DNA from: Oreohelix idahoensis
Taxonomy: Eukaryota; Mollusca; Gastropoda; Stylommatophora; Oreohelicidae
Reading direction: 5' to 3'
Assembly (NCBI GenBank): GCA_024509875.1
Contig: JAMPIV010014129.1
Span: 195,001 to 259,000, forward strand
Length of the DNA: 64,000 nucleotides
The notes under the pieces were generated by a model, which was given only the letters and a program-made list of their open reading frames with translations, did not search any database and was not told the origin of the DNA. How positions within the stretch are numbered: the stretch's first letter is position 1; each line of letters opens with the position of its first letter. Both the position numbers and the translations under genes were made by a program. Shown here piece after piece: positions 8,943 to 20,564 of this stretch.

Positions 8943-11163
8943 TTACAATGTGACATTTTACTGCCAGGCTCAGAGTGAACCTAGAGGTACATTAACATGG
9001 TTTTTCAATTCGGGCGCGGCACCGGATACTCCAGTCCAGCTATATTCTTCACAACCATCTGTTGCTGTTGACGATGTCAGTGGTACCTTACGACTGTTCA
9101 ACGTTGACGTATTAAAGAGCGGGGTCTATTCGTGCACTTGGTCTAACGAGTATGGATCCGCTTTTTCGAAAGCAACGCTTACTGTAAATGGGCAGCCTCA
9201 ACCTCCGATGTTTGTTTTAAGACCAAATGATGCAACTTTGGTTGAAGGAAATGTCCTGCGCCTATCCTGCAGCGGCACTGGGAATCCAAAGCCCAACTTA
9301 ACTTGGATAAATGAAGCAGGAAATCCTGTTGCCCAACCCAACGGGCTTGAAACTCAGGAATTAGACGTGTCTGGATTAGGCTCCGAAAATATTAACGATA
9401 ATTCTGGAAGTGTTACTGACAGAGTGACAATTGACGAAGATGGATCCCTGACTGTAAGAAATGTAAGGAGCTCAGATATTGGTATATACATCTGTAGACT
9501 CGTCAATCCCGTGGGAGAAGCGGAGTCCCGTGTTTTTGTAAATGTTCTCTACAAACCAAACTTTATCGCTTCTCCACAAGACATGACTGTGAATGACGGA
9601 TCACCGTTTAATTTATCGTGTGTAGCAGTTGCTAATCCACTGCCTACAATAAGCTGGACTATTCCTGCCAGCTCTACTTTCAATCTCACTTCTGTAAATT
9701 CTGGTATCAACTCATACAACAACGAAATAGTTCTCGACAATGGAGACTTACGCGTAAGTAAAGCCAACAAAGCCCATCGTGGTGTCTTTACCTGCTATGC
9801 ATCCAACAATATAGGTTCCTCTGCAGCTTCAGCAAAGGTGTCAGTCAGCGGCGTCCCGTATTTTTCCGTTATTCCTGTCAGCCAAGGAGTAATAGAGGGC
9901 GACAGTGTCGTCCTTCAATGTCAGGTCGAAGCATACCCTGCTGCTGAAGTGTACTGGTACTATAGGTACATGATGGATCCTTCAATACAATATACTGATA
10001 TTTTACAGTATGTTAAGGAGTCAGTGTCACAAAATAACCTACCCACAGAAAACATGACGCTGTTACAAACGAACCAAGATGGTAGATATTCATTTGTTAA
10101 CGGCACGTCACTACAATTTGAACATGTGCAGGGAAGCGATGCTGGGCTATATTTATGTTTGGCTAACAATTTTTATGGGTCAGCGTTTGAACCAGCAATC
10201 CTAAGAGTCATAACTTTTCCAGTGTTTCAGGTCAAGTCAACAGACACAAAAGTAGCCATTGGCTCCACTGTCAGATTGGATTGTCTTAGCGTAGGAATCC
10301 CTGTGCCGTCTCAGAGATGGATTTTCAATCAAAGAACGGTGGAGTTGAATTCCAGGAAAATGCTTTACATTAATGGTTCTCTTTTAATTGAAAATGTACA
10401 GGAAAGTGATTTAGGTATCTACACCTGCCTTGCGACTAATCAGGCTGGTCAAAGGTCCTTTTCTGCGTCACTGAGTTTCTCTAAACTGCCAAATTTTCTT
10501 ACGCCTCCATTTAACGCAACAGCAGTATCTGGATCTACAGCAGTGTTGCCGTGTCGCGGCAATAGTTCAACGTTCTTGGAAGTATCATGGTACCTTTCTG
10601 ACCCGGATGGAAATCCTGCAAAACTTCTCGGTCTCACAGTAGTGAACACAGATAACAAGCAGCTGACTTCAGTTACAGGGGAAAGTCGGATTCACGTCAG
10701 TCCTGAAGGAGATTTAGTTTTTGAGTGCCTTGAAAATTCAGATTCGTCTTGGTACATCTGTTCTCTTCGCAACTCTGACGGAAACACACCTTCCAGTCCT
10801 GTCTTTCTGAATGTCAATGATCTGCCTCGTATAATGTCCATTGAAGCTCCAGAGAAAGTGCTCTTAGGTCAAATTGCAAACTTGACCTGCGAAGCTCGAG
10901 GCTCACCGATCCCTAATATCTCTTGGCTGACACCTACAAAAGTTGAATACACGGAAGAAAGCAGCGGTGAAGTAACGGTTGGGGCAATGGAGACATCTCA
11001 GTTTGTTCAGTCAACAATAAGTATCACGAACCTTCAGATGGATCGTGATGCAGGAGTGTGGACTTGTATGATAAAGCCTTCATCTCTTGTATTACGGCAG
11101 GTATCCCTGCTCCCGGCTACAGAAGAATTACCAATAAATCTTGACCGACGGCCATACTGTTAA
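8943..11163 (+). CDS. Ig-superfamily transmembrane protein, extracellular part (7 Ig domains)
   Basis: The open frame probably starts at a splice acceptor: 'ctaactttctatttcag' ends at 8942 and the Ig sequence begins at once with YNVTFYCQ; the frame upstream of it belongs to the mariner end. Seven Ig-like domains follow, each with the C...W...DxGxYxC pattern: FYCQ...YSCTW; LSCSGTG...IYICR; LSCVAVA...FTCYAS; LQCQVEA...LYLCLA; LDCLSVG...IYTCLA; LPCRGNS...WYICSL; LTCEARG...VWTCMI. Several NxS/T sites suggest an N-glycosylated extracellular adhesion or recognition protein. No signal peptide is present, so 5' exons must lie elsewhere. The frame ends at 11161-11163, but FN3 domains and a membrane anchor continue in another frame, so this stop is a frameshift product. 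The exact family (Robo-, sidekick- or DSCAM-like) is undecided. Confidence 0.8.
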
Positions 11164-12479
11164 TCAATGAGAACAGTTTCATTGTATCATTGTCACACTC
11201 GGAGCCTATACCTTACTTAACACCAAATAAAATATTGCTTCGCTTTGCGATTGACGACACAAATATCTGGCAAAATCAGACATTCTATTTGTCCAATGAT
11301 ACAGGAGATTACCTGCAAGTAGAGATGGGGGCCATTACAAATAATGACACAGACGTGTCTTGTGAAAATGAAGCTAGAAGTGTTGTCAAACGGGATATGA
11401 GTTTGGACAATTCTTTTCCAGAGGGCTTTAAAGTCTCCATAACATCTACAGGAACTCATTTCGTGTTTTCTATTGAAGCAAATCTTCAAAACCTTAAGTC
11501 TAGCACGGCCTATCTTCTACAAGCAGCAGTGGCTAATATTCTAGGTCTGGGTCCGTACTCTCAACAAGTGAGCGCAAAGACGTTGGCAGCAGCACCATCT
11601 CCAGTCACCAACGTGTCCGTGACAGTATACAACAGAACAGCAACAGTGTCCTGGACAAAGCCCGACCCCCTCAACGGTCTCCCTGCGGACACTAATGTCA
11701 TAGTACAACTTTTCAATTCCAGCTCAACCGTAAATTCCATCGATGTAATTTCTATCAATGTCCTTCAAATTCCCCAAGTAGTTACTTTTTCTTTCCTGCA
11801 GCCAGGTGATTATAACCTGAAGATTATTGTCTCTAACCGACAAACGAATACAACAAGCAACGTGGTAACAGCATCTTTCCAGGTGCAGGATCAACCACCT
11901 TCGTATAGGACACAAATTACAGTAATTCGAGCTTTAACTGCTAATGTGATACTGCTAAACTGGACGGTACCACTGAATCCAAGCACTGTCTTCCCGCCAG
12001 TAGCAGGATACACGATCGAAGTCTCGATAGCAGAAGGCAATGATACTAATCGGAGAGTCCAGCAGTTACTCGACGTTTCTGGAGCATCCGTTTCCTACAG
12101 TAAGATCCAGAATCTTTTGGAGCACACAACGTACTTCATACGATTGGCTAGCCGAAACAGTGCCGGAATAGGCCCGTATTCGGATTTCAGAAATGTCACG
12201 ACACCATTTTCAGAGTTTAGTGAGGATGCGCTTAGTAATAGCCTTCCCTGGCGGATAACATCTATTGTGCTAATAATTGTTTGTGCGGCTTTAATAGTTC
12301 TCACGGTCGTTGTGATTATAATCCACCAGACTAAGATAGCTAAAAGCAAAAGCGTTGATCTGGATAGCCACACAGACACTGACGTTCAGTCAAATAACAA
12401 TGTTGAGGAGGAGATGCAGCACGATGAGACAGCTCAAGCTGTTGAGGGCCATGAAAACCGAGGCTTTATTCTATACTGA
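11145..12479 (+). CDS. Ig/FN3 membrane protein, C-terminal part (3 FN3, TM, cytoplasmic tail)
   Basis: Open from just after a TGA at 11142-11144; recognisable FN3 sequence begins in the overlap with the upstream frame. Three FN3-like domains follow: one ending SSTAYLLQAAVANILGLGPYS, one starting PSPVTNVSVTVYNRTATVSW, and one with ANVILLNWTVP ... HTTYFIRLASRNSAGIGPYS. A single transmembrane helix at about 12250-12325 (ITSIVLIIVCAALIVLTVVV) is followed by a ~45-residue acidic tail ending in ENRGFILY and TGA. No catalytic domain is seen. The tail contains no motif I recognise. It continues the 7-Ig ectodomain across a one-base frame change between 11145 and 11160. Confidence 0.78.
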   Translation, partial: PTAILLINENSFIVSLSHSEPIPYLTPNKILLRFAIDDTNIWQNQTFYLSNDTGDYLQVEMGAITNNDTDVSCENEARSVVKRDMSLDNSFPEGFKVSITSTGTHFVFSIEANLQNLKSSTAYLLQAAVANILGLGPYSQQVSAKTLAAAPSPVTNVSVTVYNRTATVSWTKPDPLNGLPADTNVIVQLFNSSSTVNSIDVISINVLQIPQVVTFSFLQPGDYNLKIIVSNRQTNTTSNVVTASFQVQDQPPSYRTQITVIRALTANVILLNWTVPLNPSTVFPPVAGYTIEVSIAEGNDTNRRVQQLLDVSGASVSYSKIQNLLEHTTYFIRLASRNSAGIGPYSDFRNVTTPFSEFSEDALSNSLPWRITSIVLIIVCAALIVLTVVVIIIHQTKIAKSKSVDLDSHTDTDVQSNNNVEEEMQHDETAQAVEGHENRGFILY

Positions 12480-12481
12480 GT

Positions 12482-12770
12482 CTATGGCAGTTGTAATTAA
12501 GCTTATCTATATGTCATGTGCGTTGTTGAGGTGTACAGGTATCCTGGCTGGCTATGGCAGTTGTTGTAATCAAGCTTATCTGTATGCCTTGTGCGTTGTT
12601 GAGGTGTATAGGTTTCCTGGCTGTCTATGGCAGTTGTTGTAATCAAGCTTATCTGTATGCCTTGGGCGTTGTTGAGGTGTATAAGTATCCTGGCTGTCTA
12701 TGGAAGTTGTTGTAATCAAACTTATCTGTATGCCTTGTGCGTTGTTGAGGTGTACAGGTTTCCTGGCTCA
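12482..12770. repeat. Tandem repeat, four ~73-bp units, in the 3' UTR
   Basis: Units begin with ctatggcagttg at 12482, 12552, 12625 and 12698. The first is about 70 bp, the others 73 bp, differing by a few substitutions. The array starts within three bases of the stop codon of the Ig/FN3 gene, so it would form the start of its 3' UTR. Confidence 0.92.
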
Positions 12771-13387
12771 AAATTGGATATTCTAACTCTTATTTGTAGT
12801 CAGAGCCTGTCTTAGATCATTCAGGGAGCATGCAAGTGGTTTGACATGTGCTCCTTCCCCCACACTTCTTGCTACAAAAGTTTAATTCTACTGGAAAATT
12901 AAGAAAATTCTTGAATAAAATTACAGATCTGTATTAAATAACTATTATTTACTGAACAAACAACAACAACAACAACAACAAAACAACAACGACAAAAAAT
13001 ATGATAACAAGTTAAACACAAGAATGTTAAAAGATATGTCATATTTTGGCTTTAGTGTTTTCTTATAAAAGATTTACATTGCCTGAGCAAATTGTAACAC
13101 AGCTGAAGAAAAGTCGAACTTCTGGGCGTAAATATACTTATTTATCCCTTAGCGCCCAGTGCGGCACCCCGGTTCGCCCTGTCCTACTTAAAAACAACGG
13201 TAATTTAAATAAATATAACAGTCGAGCTAGAGAATTATGAAGTACCAAAGACGATTTAGTGAACTGTCACGACGATAAAGCAGTAGAAGACACTGCTCCT
13301 CGGCTTCTAATGGCATGTTACGTTGCAGACAAAATACTGAAGCCCATGTAAGAAAAGACAGACTGACTGAGTCGTTAAAATATAGTA
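12771..13387 (+). other. Possible 3' UTR end: AATAAA signal and CAA repeats
   Basis: An AATAAA hexamer at 12914-12919 is a plausible polyadenylation signal for the Ig/FN3 gene. A (CAA)n-like tract lies at about 12957-13005. I see no other feature. Confidence 0.4.
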
Positions 13388-13389
13388 TA

Positions 13390-15003
13390 CTACTCGTCAA
13401 AAGTCAAGGGCCACTTAGAAAAACCTTGGTTGAAACCATCAAACAAATCTAATATAAACGTAATTGGTATTAGTCAAAACGGCATTTATTGAGTACCAAA
13501 TTGACATGTCACGTAAAGAAATGGAAACACACATTCAAACGCAATGAAGCTGTGAAGTGTGTCACCCACCTTTTCAAAAGTCACACAATAGATATTGGAC
13601 AAATAGACATTTCAAAATCGGGTATGACAACCGTTTGCAGCAAGGCATTCAAGACAGCGTAGACGCATCGAGTCCACAAGGGTCCGAAGAGTATCCCGAG
13701 GAACAGCTTGCCATTCCTGAAGCAGAAATGCAGTCAGCTGTGCAACATCCATTGGCAGGGGGTGATTTGTTGACAATCTTCGACCAAGGACATCCCAGAG
13801 GTGCTCAATCGGAGAAAGGTCAGGTGAATGAGCTGGCCACGCTATCCTGATGATCCCATGTTGCTGAATAAACTCATTCACCACACGAGCTCGATGGGGT
13901 CGAGCGTTATCATCTTGGAGGATGGCATTACCACCTATGGCCTCCAGAGCAAGCTGAACAATTGGTCTCAAGATTTCGTTCTGGTATCTTGGGCCGGTAA
14001 AGTTGCCTTGGATGATGTAGAGTGGGGTCCTGCCGTGTCTGTAGAAGCCTCTTCAGACCATGACAGAACCCCTACCATAACGATCCACCTCTCGAATTGT
14101 GTCATCAGTAAATCGCTCTCCTGGTCGTCTCCAAACTCGAATCCTGCCATCATTGAATGACACAGTGAAGCGAGATGCATCAGTGAAGAGAACTTGACTC
14201 CATTGTTGCCTTGTCCATCGGATGTGCTCGCGACAACAAGCAACACGGGCTCTGCGATGAGCAGGAGTAAGAGGGATTCTGACTGCAGGACGTCGAGCAG
14301 CCAGTCCAAATTCATGTAAATGTCTGCGAATGGTGCTTTGACTGACATTAACTTTTACAGTTTGTCTCAGCTGACATCTTAGAGTGGAACAAGTCACTGT
14401 TCGATGGCGCAGGGCTGACAACAAGACGTACCGATCATCATGTCTATTGGTGCATCTAGGGCGACCTGGCCGGTGGCGATCCTCCACACTTCCTGTGACC
14501 TGAAATCTCTCCAAAATTCTTTGGATAGTAGAGTGTGACACTGCAAGCCGTCTAGCAGCCTCACGGACAGATAAACCACTTTCAACCCACGCTATAGCCC
14601 TCATTCTTTGTAAGGTGTCAAGACTTCTTCTCGGTGGCATGGTTTTTGCAAGTGATGAAACTACCCTAAGTCTGCTGATTGTAAAACAAATTAAGAGTGA
14701 ACTCTGTTCATGAAAAGTCGCCATTGCACGTGGAATGTCAATCAGCACGATTACTTCACCTGTTTGGTTGTACGGAAGTTTGAAAAAACAGATTAAAAAT
14801 GTGAATTTATGGTCAGCAAACCAAATTTCACGTGATCACCTTGGTTGTCGGTGAGTTGTTTTTATGCTTAATGTGCATAGAGGACTGTCAGAGGAAGATA
14901 TTGCACCCATTTTTACTAAAAACGTCCTTCATTTAATCATTCTATGCACTTATATAAAAGTGTATTGAAAATAATAGGGTGGCCCTTGACTTTTGACGAG
15001 TAG
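13390..15003 (-). mobile_element. Tc1-like transposon, full length (1.6 kb)
   Basis: Perfect 25-bp inverted repeats, starting ctactcgtcaaaagtc at 13390 and mirrored at 14979-15003, are flanked by TA (13388-13389 and 15004-15005). The single transposase frame runs on the minus strand. Length and organisation are standard for Tc1 elements. Confidence 0.95.
13612..14640 (-). pseudogene. Tc1-type transposase with a single nonsense codon
   Basis: The likely start is the ATG at 14640 (MPPRRSLDTLQRMRAIAW). Two helix-turn-helix domains follow (GLSVREAARRLAVSHSTIQR with GRPR, then VSQSTIRRHLHEFGL). The DDE domain has D in LFTDASRF (commonly FTDESRF), D in ILQDDNARPH and E in SPDLSPIEHLWD, giving a DD34E triad. 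The frame is whole except for one in-frame TGA at 14053-14055, where the family has Trp after GSVMV, so the lesion is a probable TGG to TGA change. The C-terminus ends at 13612. The copy is almost intact and therefore fairly young, but it cannot make full-length enzyme. Confidence 0.93.
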
Positions 15004-15005
15004 TA

Positions 15006-15400
15006 TACATGAGAAAAACTCTGCAGGATTCACAGACTTTACTCGAATAGAGCACACGAAGGGAATTTGATCGGTAAAGGGAGGTATGGAAAACATAAGA
15101 TCATGGGTTCGATTATGACCTCAAAATAAAAAATAAAAAATTCTCAACCAATATTTTGCTAATTGCAAGCAAAAAAGAGAACTTCTGGAGATATAATTTC
15201 AAGATCAAACAATGAACAGAAAGATGACATGTTATCAGCTAGATCGGCGAAGACTAAGGATACTGTAAAACTTTTAGTTCTTAACGTTCTTGAAATGTAT
15301 TCTGACAAGTATATTCCCACAATGATAATTTTTTTTAAATATATAAAAAAATTAAAGGTCACAACACTGTTATTTACAAAATAACAATCAATCACTACTG
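15006..15400. other. Intergenic; possible tRNA-related SINE remnant
   Basis: At 15090-15145 a 'gggttcgattat' resembling a Pol III B box is followed by an A-rich (AAATA)-like tail, which could be a small tRNA-derived SINE. No target duplication was found. Nothing coding is seen. Confidence 0.25.
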
Positions 15401-15690
15401 TGACGTTATTACCTCCCCTGCCCCGCAGTAGTGGTTCAACAATGGCCAAACTTGAGTATAATGACTGAGGATCTTCAAAGGTATCAGCCTCCGCTCAAGA
15501 TTACTTTTAGCAGAGATACAAATAGAAGAATGATGCTTCTACTTTAGTGAGCCTCACAGGATTTTTAAAGAAACGCAAGCATAACAACTGAGATCATCTA
15601 GCTGACATGAACTTTAGTTTTCTCCCGCCACTTCTGTGAGGAAATATATTTTCGCTCATATGTCTGAGCCCCCAGCTGACGGTGATTCAG
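15401..15690 (+). repeat. Dispersed repeat family A, copy 1
   Basis: Shares with 54945-55240 (same strand) and 37480-37690 (opposite strand) the blocks 'cctcccctgcccc/ttagcccggcag', 'cttcaaaggt', 'caagattac' and 'atgatgcttct', with 'cccccagctg' near the end (copies 1 and 3). The three copies are clearly diverged and non-coding. No inverted ends or target duplications were found, so the class is unknown. Confidence 0.6.
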
Positions 15691-16930
15691 CAATTATTAA
15701 TTTTATAGTTCTCTATGTTTATTTAGTTAAAACAGAATGATTCATACAGTTGCAGACATACAATTCACTTAAGAGTGATTAATTCAGCTATAGCTTTAAA
15801 GTTACAGATAAACAGGTTTATTAATCACTTATAGTTTAACGATGTAATATAAAGTTGTTCATAAAAAAAGAAGCGAAAATATTTACTATCATCGAATGAT
15901 TTATACTGAGGTGAAACTTATGAAAAATGTTGAATCTCTTTTGGTTGCGCTGTTATGGTGCTTGGCTTCTGATGTGGGGTCGGTCTGCGTCTACTTCAAC
16001 CGCTGTTGGTTCCCACAGGTGCCTTGGACTGCACTTCCCTCCAATAGTCAAATAGTGTGGCAGCAGCACTTCTCTTGCAGAAGACTAAGTTAACTGCTTA
16101 AGATGTCAAGTCAAGCGTCTTCAAGACCTGTCTGATGAGGTGTCTAGCGTCGACTGCTTGCAACTTTAACCACAAATTTGTACCACAAGCTGAAAGGAGA
16201 CAAATGTCCCTGCTAAGTATCTGGTCTCCTGGCATAGTCATCAGGCGATCTTCTCATCTCCTGTTCCATTGACACTTATGCTGTTGTCATCAGTTCCATA
16301 TTTGGTGATCTGGTGGTACAACTGTTGATGAAAAAATAGCTAACATAGTGCAAGTGGTTTTCAGTGTAGTACCATTCTCATATTTTCCATAACATGCCCA
16401 AAAAAATAGATTGCTTCCATCTAATACGAATAATACGTTTCCTTTGCGTACTGGCTTCTATCATTATCACTCTTTTAAGATGTCATTGATATTCTTCTGT
16501 AAAAACCACATCTCTGTGGCCTCCTGGGATTTTCTTGCGTTTTTACTAATTGTCTATGCCTCACATCTTTTATCAGGATTGACTCTATATAACTATACTA
16601 TAAGAAAGACCTCTCTTTCTTACTTTGATTGACAGATTTGGTGAATGAAATACTTTTCATTTTATTGATTACTGCTTTCACCTAGGTTGTTCAACTCTTC
16701 ACCTCAAAGAAACAAACTTTATTCCGATGTTATTAACATACCGAGTTATTTTAATATATCGCCTTGTTCAAAAGTTGTCGCGTTTAGTTTGATGGTGCAT
16801 TATGGAGGTCGTATTTTTCGAGGTAATATTTCTTTTGTCTTTTTGCTATTTAGGTTAAGTGTTAAAGAGCGATATGGTCTGTGCATACGCAATAAGTAGC
16901 TGATTCAACAATGGTATGGCTCCCAGTAAA
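15691..16930. other. Intergenic, no gene recognised
   Basis: AT-rich sequence. One short segment near 16139-16155 (ggtgtctagcgtcgac) is the exact reverse complement of a segment at about 36596-36611 within a longer imperfect match, pointing to another diverged dispersed repeat. No supported coding region. Confidence 0.4.
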
Positions 16931-16944
16931 TATTAATGAAGAAC

Positions 16945-17930
<986 letters not shown>

Positions 17931-18075
17931 CACGAACTATCTTTACATGTAAGCTCGCGGGCCATTCTGCCAGAAGGATGAAACGATTGTACGTCTCAAT
18001 GAACGTTACGGAACAGATGGCCAACCACGAACTACCCCTGCGCATCGTCAATACACTAAGGACTTTCTTTTTACC
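17931..18075 (+). pseudogene. Decayed Tc1-like transposase N-terminal fragment
   Basis: One frame at about 17980-18070 reads VRLNERYGTDGQPRTTPAHR. This matches the linker between the first helix-turn-helix and the GRPR motif of Tc1-type transposases (form RRxxRYGTTGxxxxRPRSGRPR). No TIRs or catalytic domain lie nearby. A short relic and a tentative call. Confidence 0.4.
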
Positions 18076-18225
18076 GTCTGTTAGTATTGTATTAATCTTC
18101 TGCTGTAACTCTTTCACATCTTTCGCTTATAAGACTATATTATATGTGTACCTCAAATTAGTTATATTATATTCACCAAATGATGTGCATATTATCTCAC
18201 TTCCATGTGTCAGAATTGATTCTGT

Positions 18226-18421
<196 letters not shown>

Positions 18422-19180
18422 GAACATGTTCCTGTGTGCATGTATTCTTGCTTTTTTTTCCTTCCCAAAATTAAGGCTGTAATCTCCCTGCTCAGATATG
18501 CGGACATTTCAGGAGGAAAGCAAAGACTTTAAGTAACGCCGCCGTACCATACACGTTTTTTTAATGACACTTAGTGAACTCATTTTGGGTTTTATTACGC
18601 ATTATTTTGATCAAATGAGATCACACATGTGATATCCACTGTAAAGTGGCATGTTAACATTTTACTTATATTCTCCATTTTTTTCTAAATTAGCAGGACT
18701 AATTTTTGTCAGCAAATACATACTGCTCCATAACAAATTTTAAGCTTGTGTACACGTGTTTAACGCTGGCAAGAAAAGCTTATTAATAATTATAATTCTA
18801 TGAATAATAAAGCAATAACATCATCTAAATTTGTTATATTCTTTTTAGATGAAGTTTATCTCAACAATTCTGGCTTCCTGGTTTGGTTTGTTTAGAAGGA
18901 CTTTTTTCATTGCACACGGACAACTCCATTAGTGCTCAGATCTCCTCGCTTAAATCATACAAGGAGGATCTCAGCACAGTGCACGAACTCCGTAGTACCG
19001 GCGAGAATTCCAATGTACGTTTATAAGAACCACACATTCTATAAAATTTTTGTGGTGGGTAGGTTTCCTTATTTTTTATTTTTATTTTTATTTTGCTAGA
19101 GTAGCATCCGTGTGGCCTACTTCTTTACGATTTCCAACTGTCGAGAGATTTTTAACGTGGGCAACTTACACACGGGATCT
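18422..19180. other. Intergenic, no gene recognised
   Basis: AT-rich sequence with no coherent open frame, inverted repeat or tandem array that I can support. Confidence 0.4.
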
Positions 19181-19184
19181 CCAA

Positions 19185-19395
19185 CTTTTTTTTTTTTTTC
19201 GCTCTTATCCGAAAAGTCTAAGCATCCGATCTCACTACACAGGAGACCAGAGGGGAGTACGACATGATTAGGACCACAGGTTCTAAAAAAAAAAAAATCT
19301 CCATACATTATATTCCCTTCACTGGGAATCGAGCCTTGTACCTTTATAATTCGAGGCGGACACCATACCTCTTAGCAACTCCGACCGTCTGGTTC
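19185..19395 (-). mobile_element. Possible tRNA-derived SINE, minus strand
   Basis: Read on the minus strand, 19395 to about 19300 gives a tRNA-like head: 'gttgctaagaggtatggtg' resembles an A box, and 'ggctcgattccc' about 40 bases on resembles a B box. The element would run leftward to the T-tract at about 19185-19199, which is a poly(A) tail on that strand. A second T-tract (minus strand) at 19286-19298 interrupts the body. No target duplication was found, so support is limited. Confidence 0.4.
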
Positions 19396-19755
19396 CTGGC
19401 TTGCTGGTGTAAATACGAAAGCAAATATTCGTCTCATACCTTTCATGTTGATGTTATTACTAGAACACAACTTACTGCGTACGCAATAAAGAAAGTTTCC
19501 CTGCGTAGTTCACGTAAGCCTCTGAAAAGTCAAAGAAAGAATAGGACCACTCCCCCCCACTCCGGCATGTTGTACAAGGCAACTAATATGAGGTTGTGAA
19601 TGTGGCTGGTAACCTCATCATGTCAAATACATTGCCACAGAAACCACAGCTGCAGGAGCGTGTGTATGCTTTGTGAAGGCTTTCGGCAAGGGGATCAGCT
19701 ACAGCGGTTGCTCCATGCGCCGTAAGGAGCGCAAAGAAAAACGATGCTGGTGGCA

Positions 19756-19780
19756 GTGGTGATGATGATAATGACGATGT

Positions 19781-19866
<86 letters not shown>
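19756..19866. repeat. (ATG)n trinucleotide microsatellite
   Basis: About 33 consecutive ATG units (19774-19866) preceded by imperfect units. Methionine or isoleucine runs read across it are not genes. Confidence 0.95.
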
Positions 19867-19868
<2 letters not shown>

Positions 19869-19935
19869 TAAGAAAGCTATTCTCCTTACTTCGTTACAGT
19901 CCCACATTAAAACTTATCTTCAACAAATAAATTGA

Positions 19936-20521
19936 GTGGTGGGTTGTTTTTGTTTTGTTTTTAAATATTTTTCTGACTTTTGCATGTTCTAAAATACGTA
20001 GCCCATCTAATATCAACATTGATATTATTACCAACACGCCTTGTTCTTCCACCTAAATTTTTTTTCAAACTATAAAATGATCAACATCTTTGACACTATC
20101 AACACATACTCCCTTTTTGCTTAGGTACCTAATTCCTGACAACGCACTTTCGTATTAAATAGGCTCCTTAAAGGCCCCCCCCCTCCCCCCCACTGGAAGG
20201 AAGATAAACTTGTTGTTGCTTTAGATATTAAATGCACAATGCATATAATTTAGTGACATTTCTCCGAAACATTACATTTATCTTAGTATTCTTCTGTCAA
20301 ACCACATATGTGTACCGTTCAGGCCTTCTTTTCTAGCCCGTTTACTATTAGGCTATATCTCACTTCCATATGTCAGGATTGGTTCTATAAAGCACATAAG
20401 AAATTTGTTTTTATGTTTACTTCTATAACAGGAACAAATACTAAATAAATGATATATCATCTGTGAACTAAAACTTTTACCTCAGAAACAACTACAGTAC
20501 ATCAGCAGAGTAGCTGGAGTA
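19936..20521. other. Intergenic, no gene recognised
   Basis: AT-rich sequence with a C-rich homopolymer patch at about 20176-20192. It ends at the target site of the LINE that follows. Confidence 0.4.
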
Positions 20522-20564
20522 GAGCTCACTATAATAATAATAATAATAATAATAGCCCCTTCAG

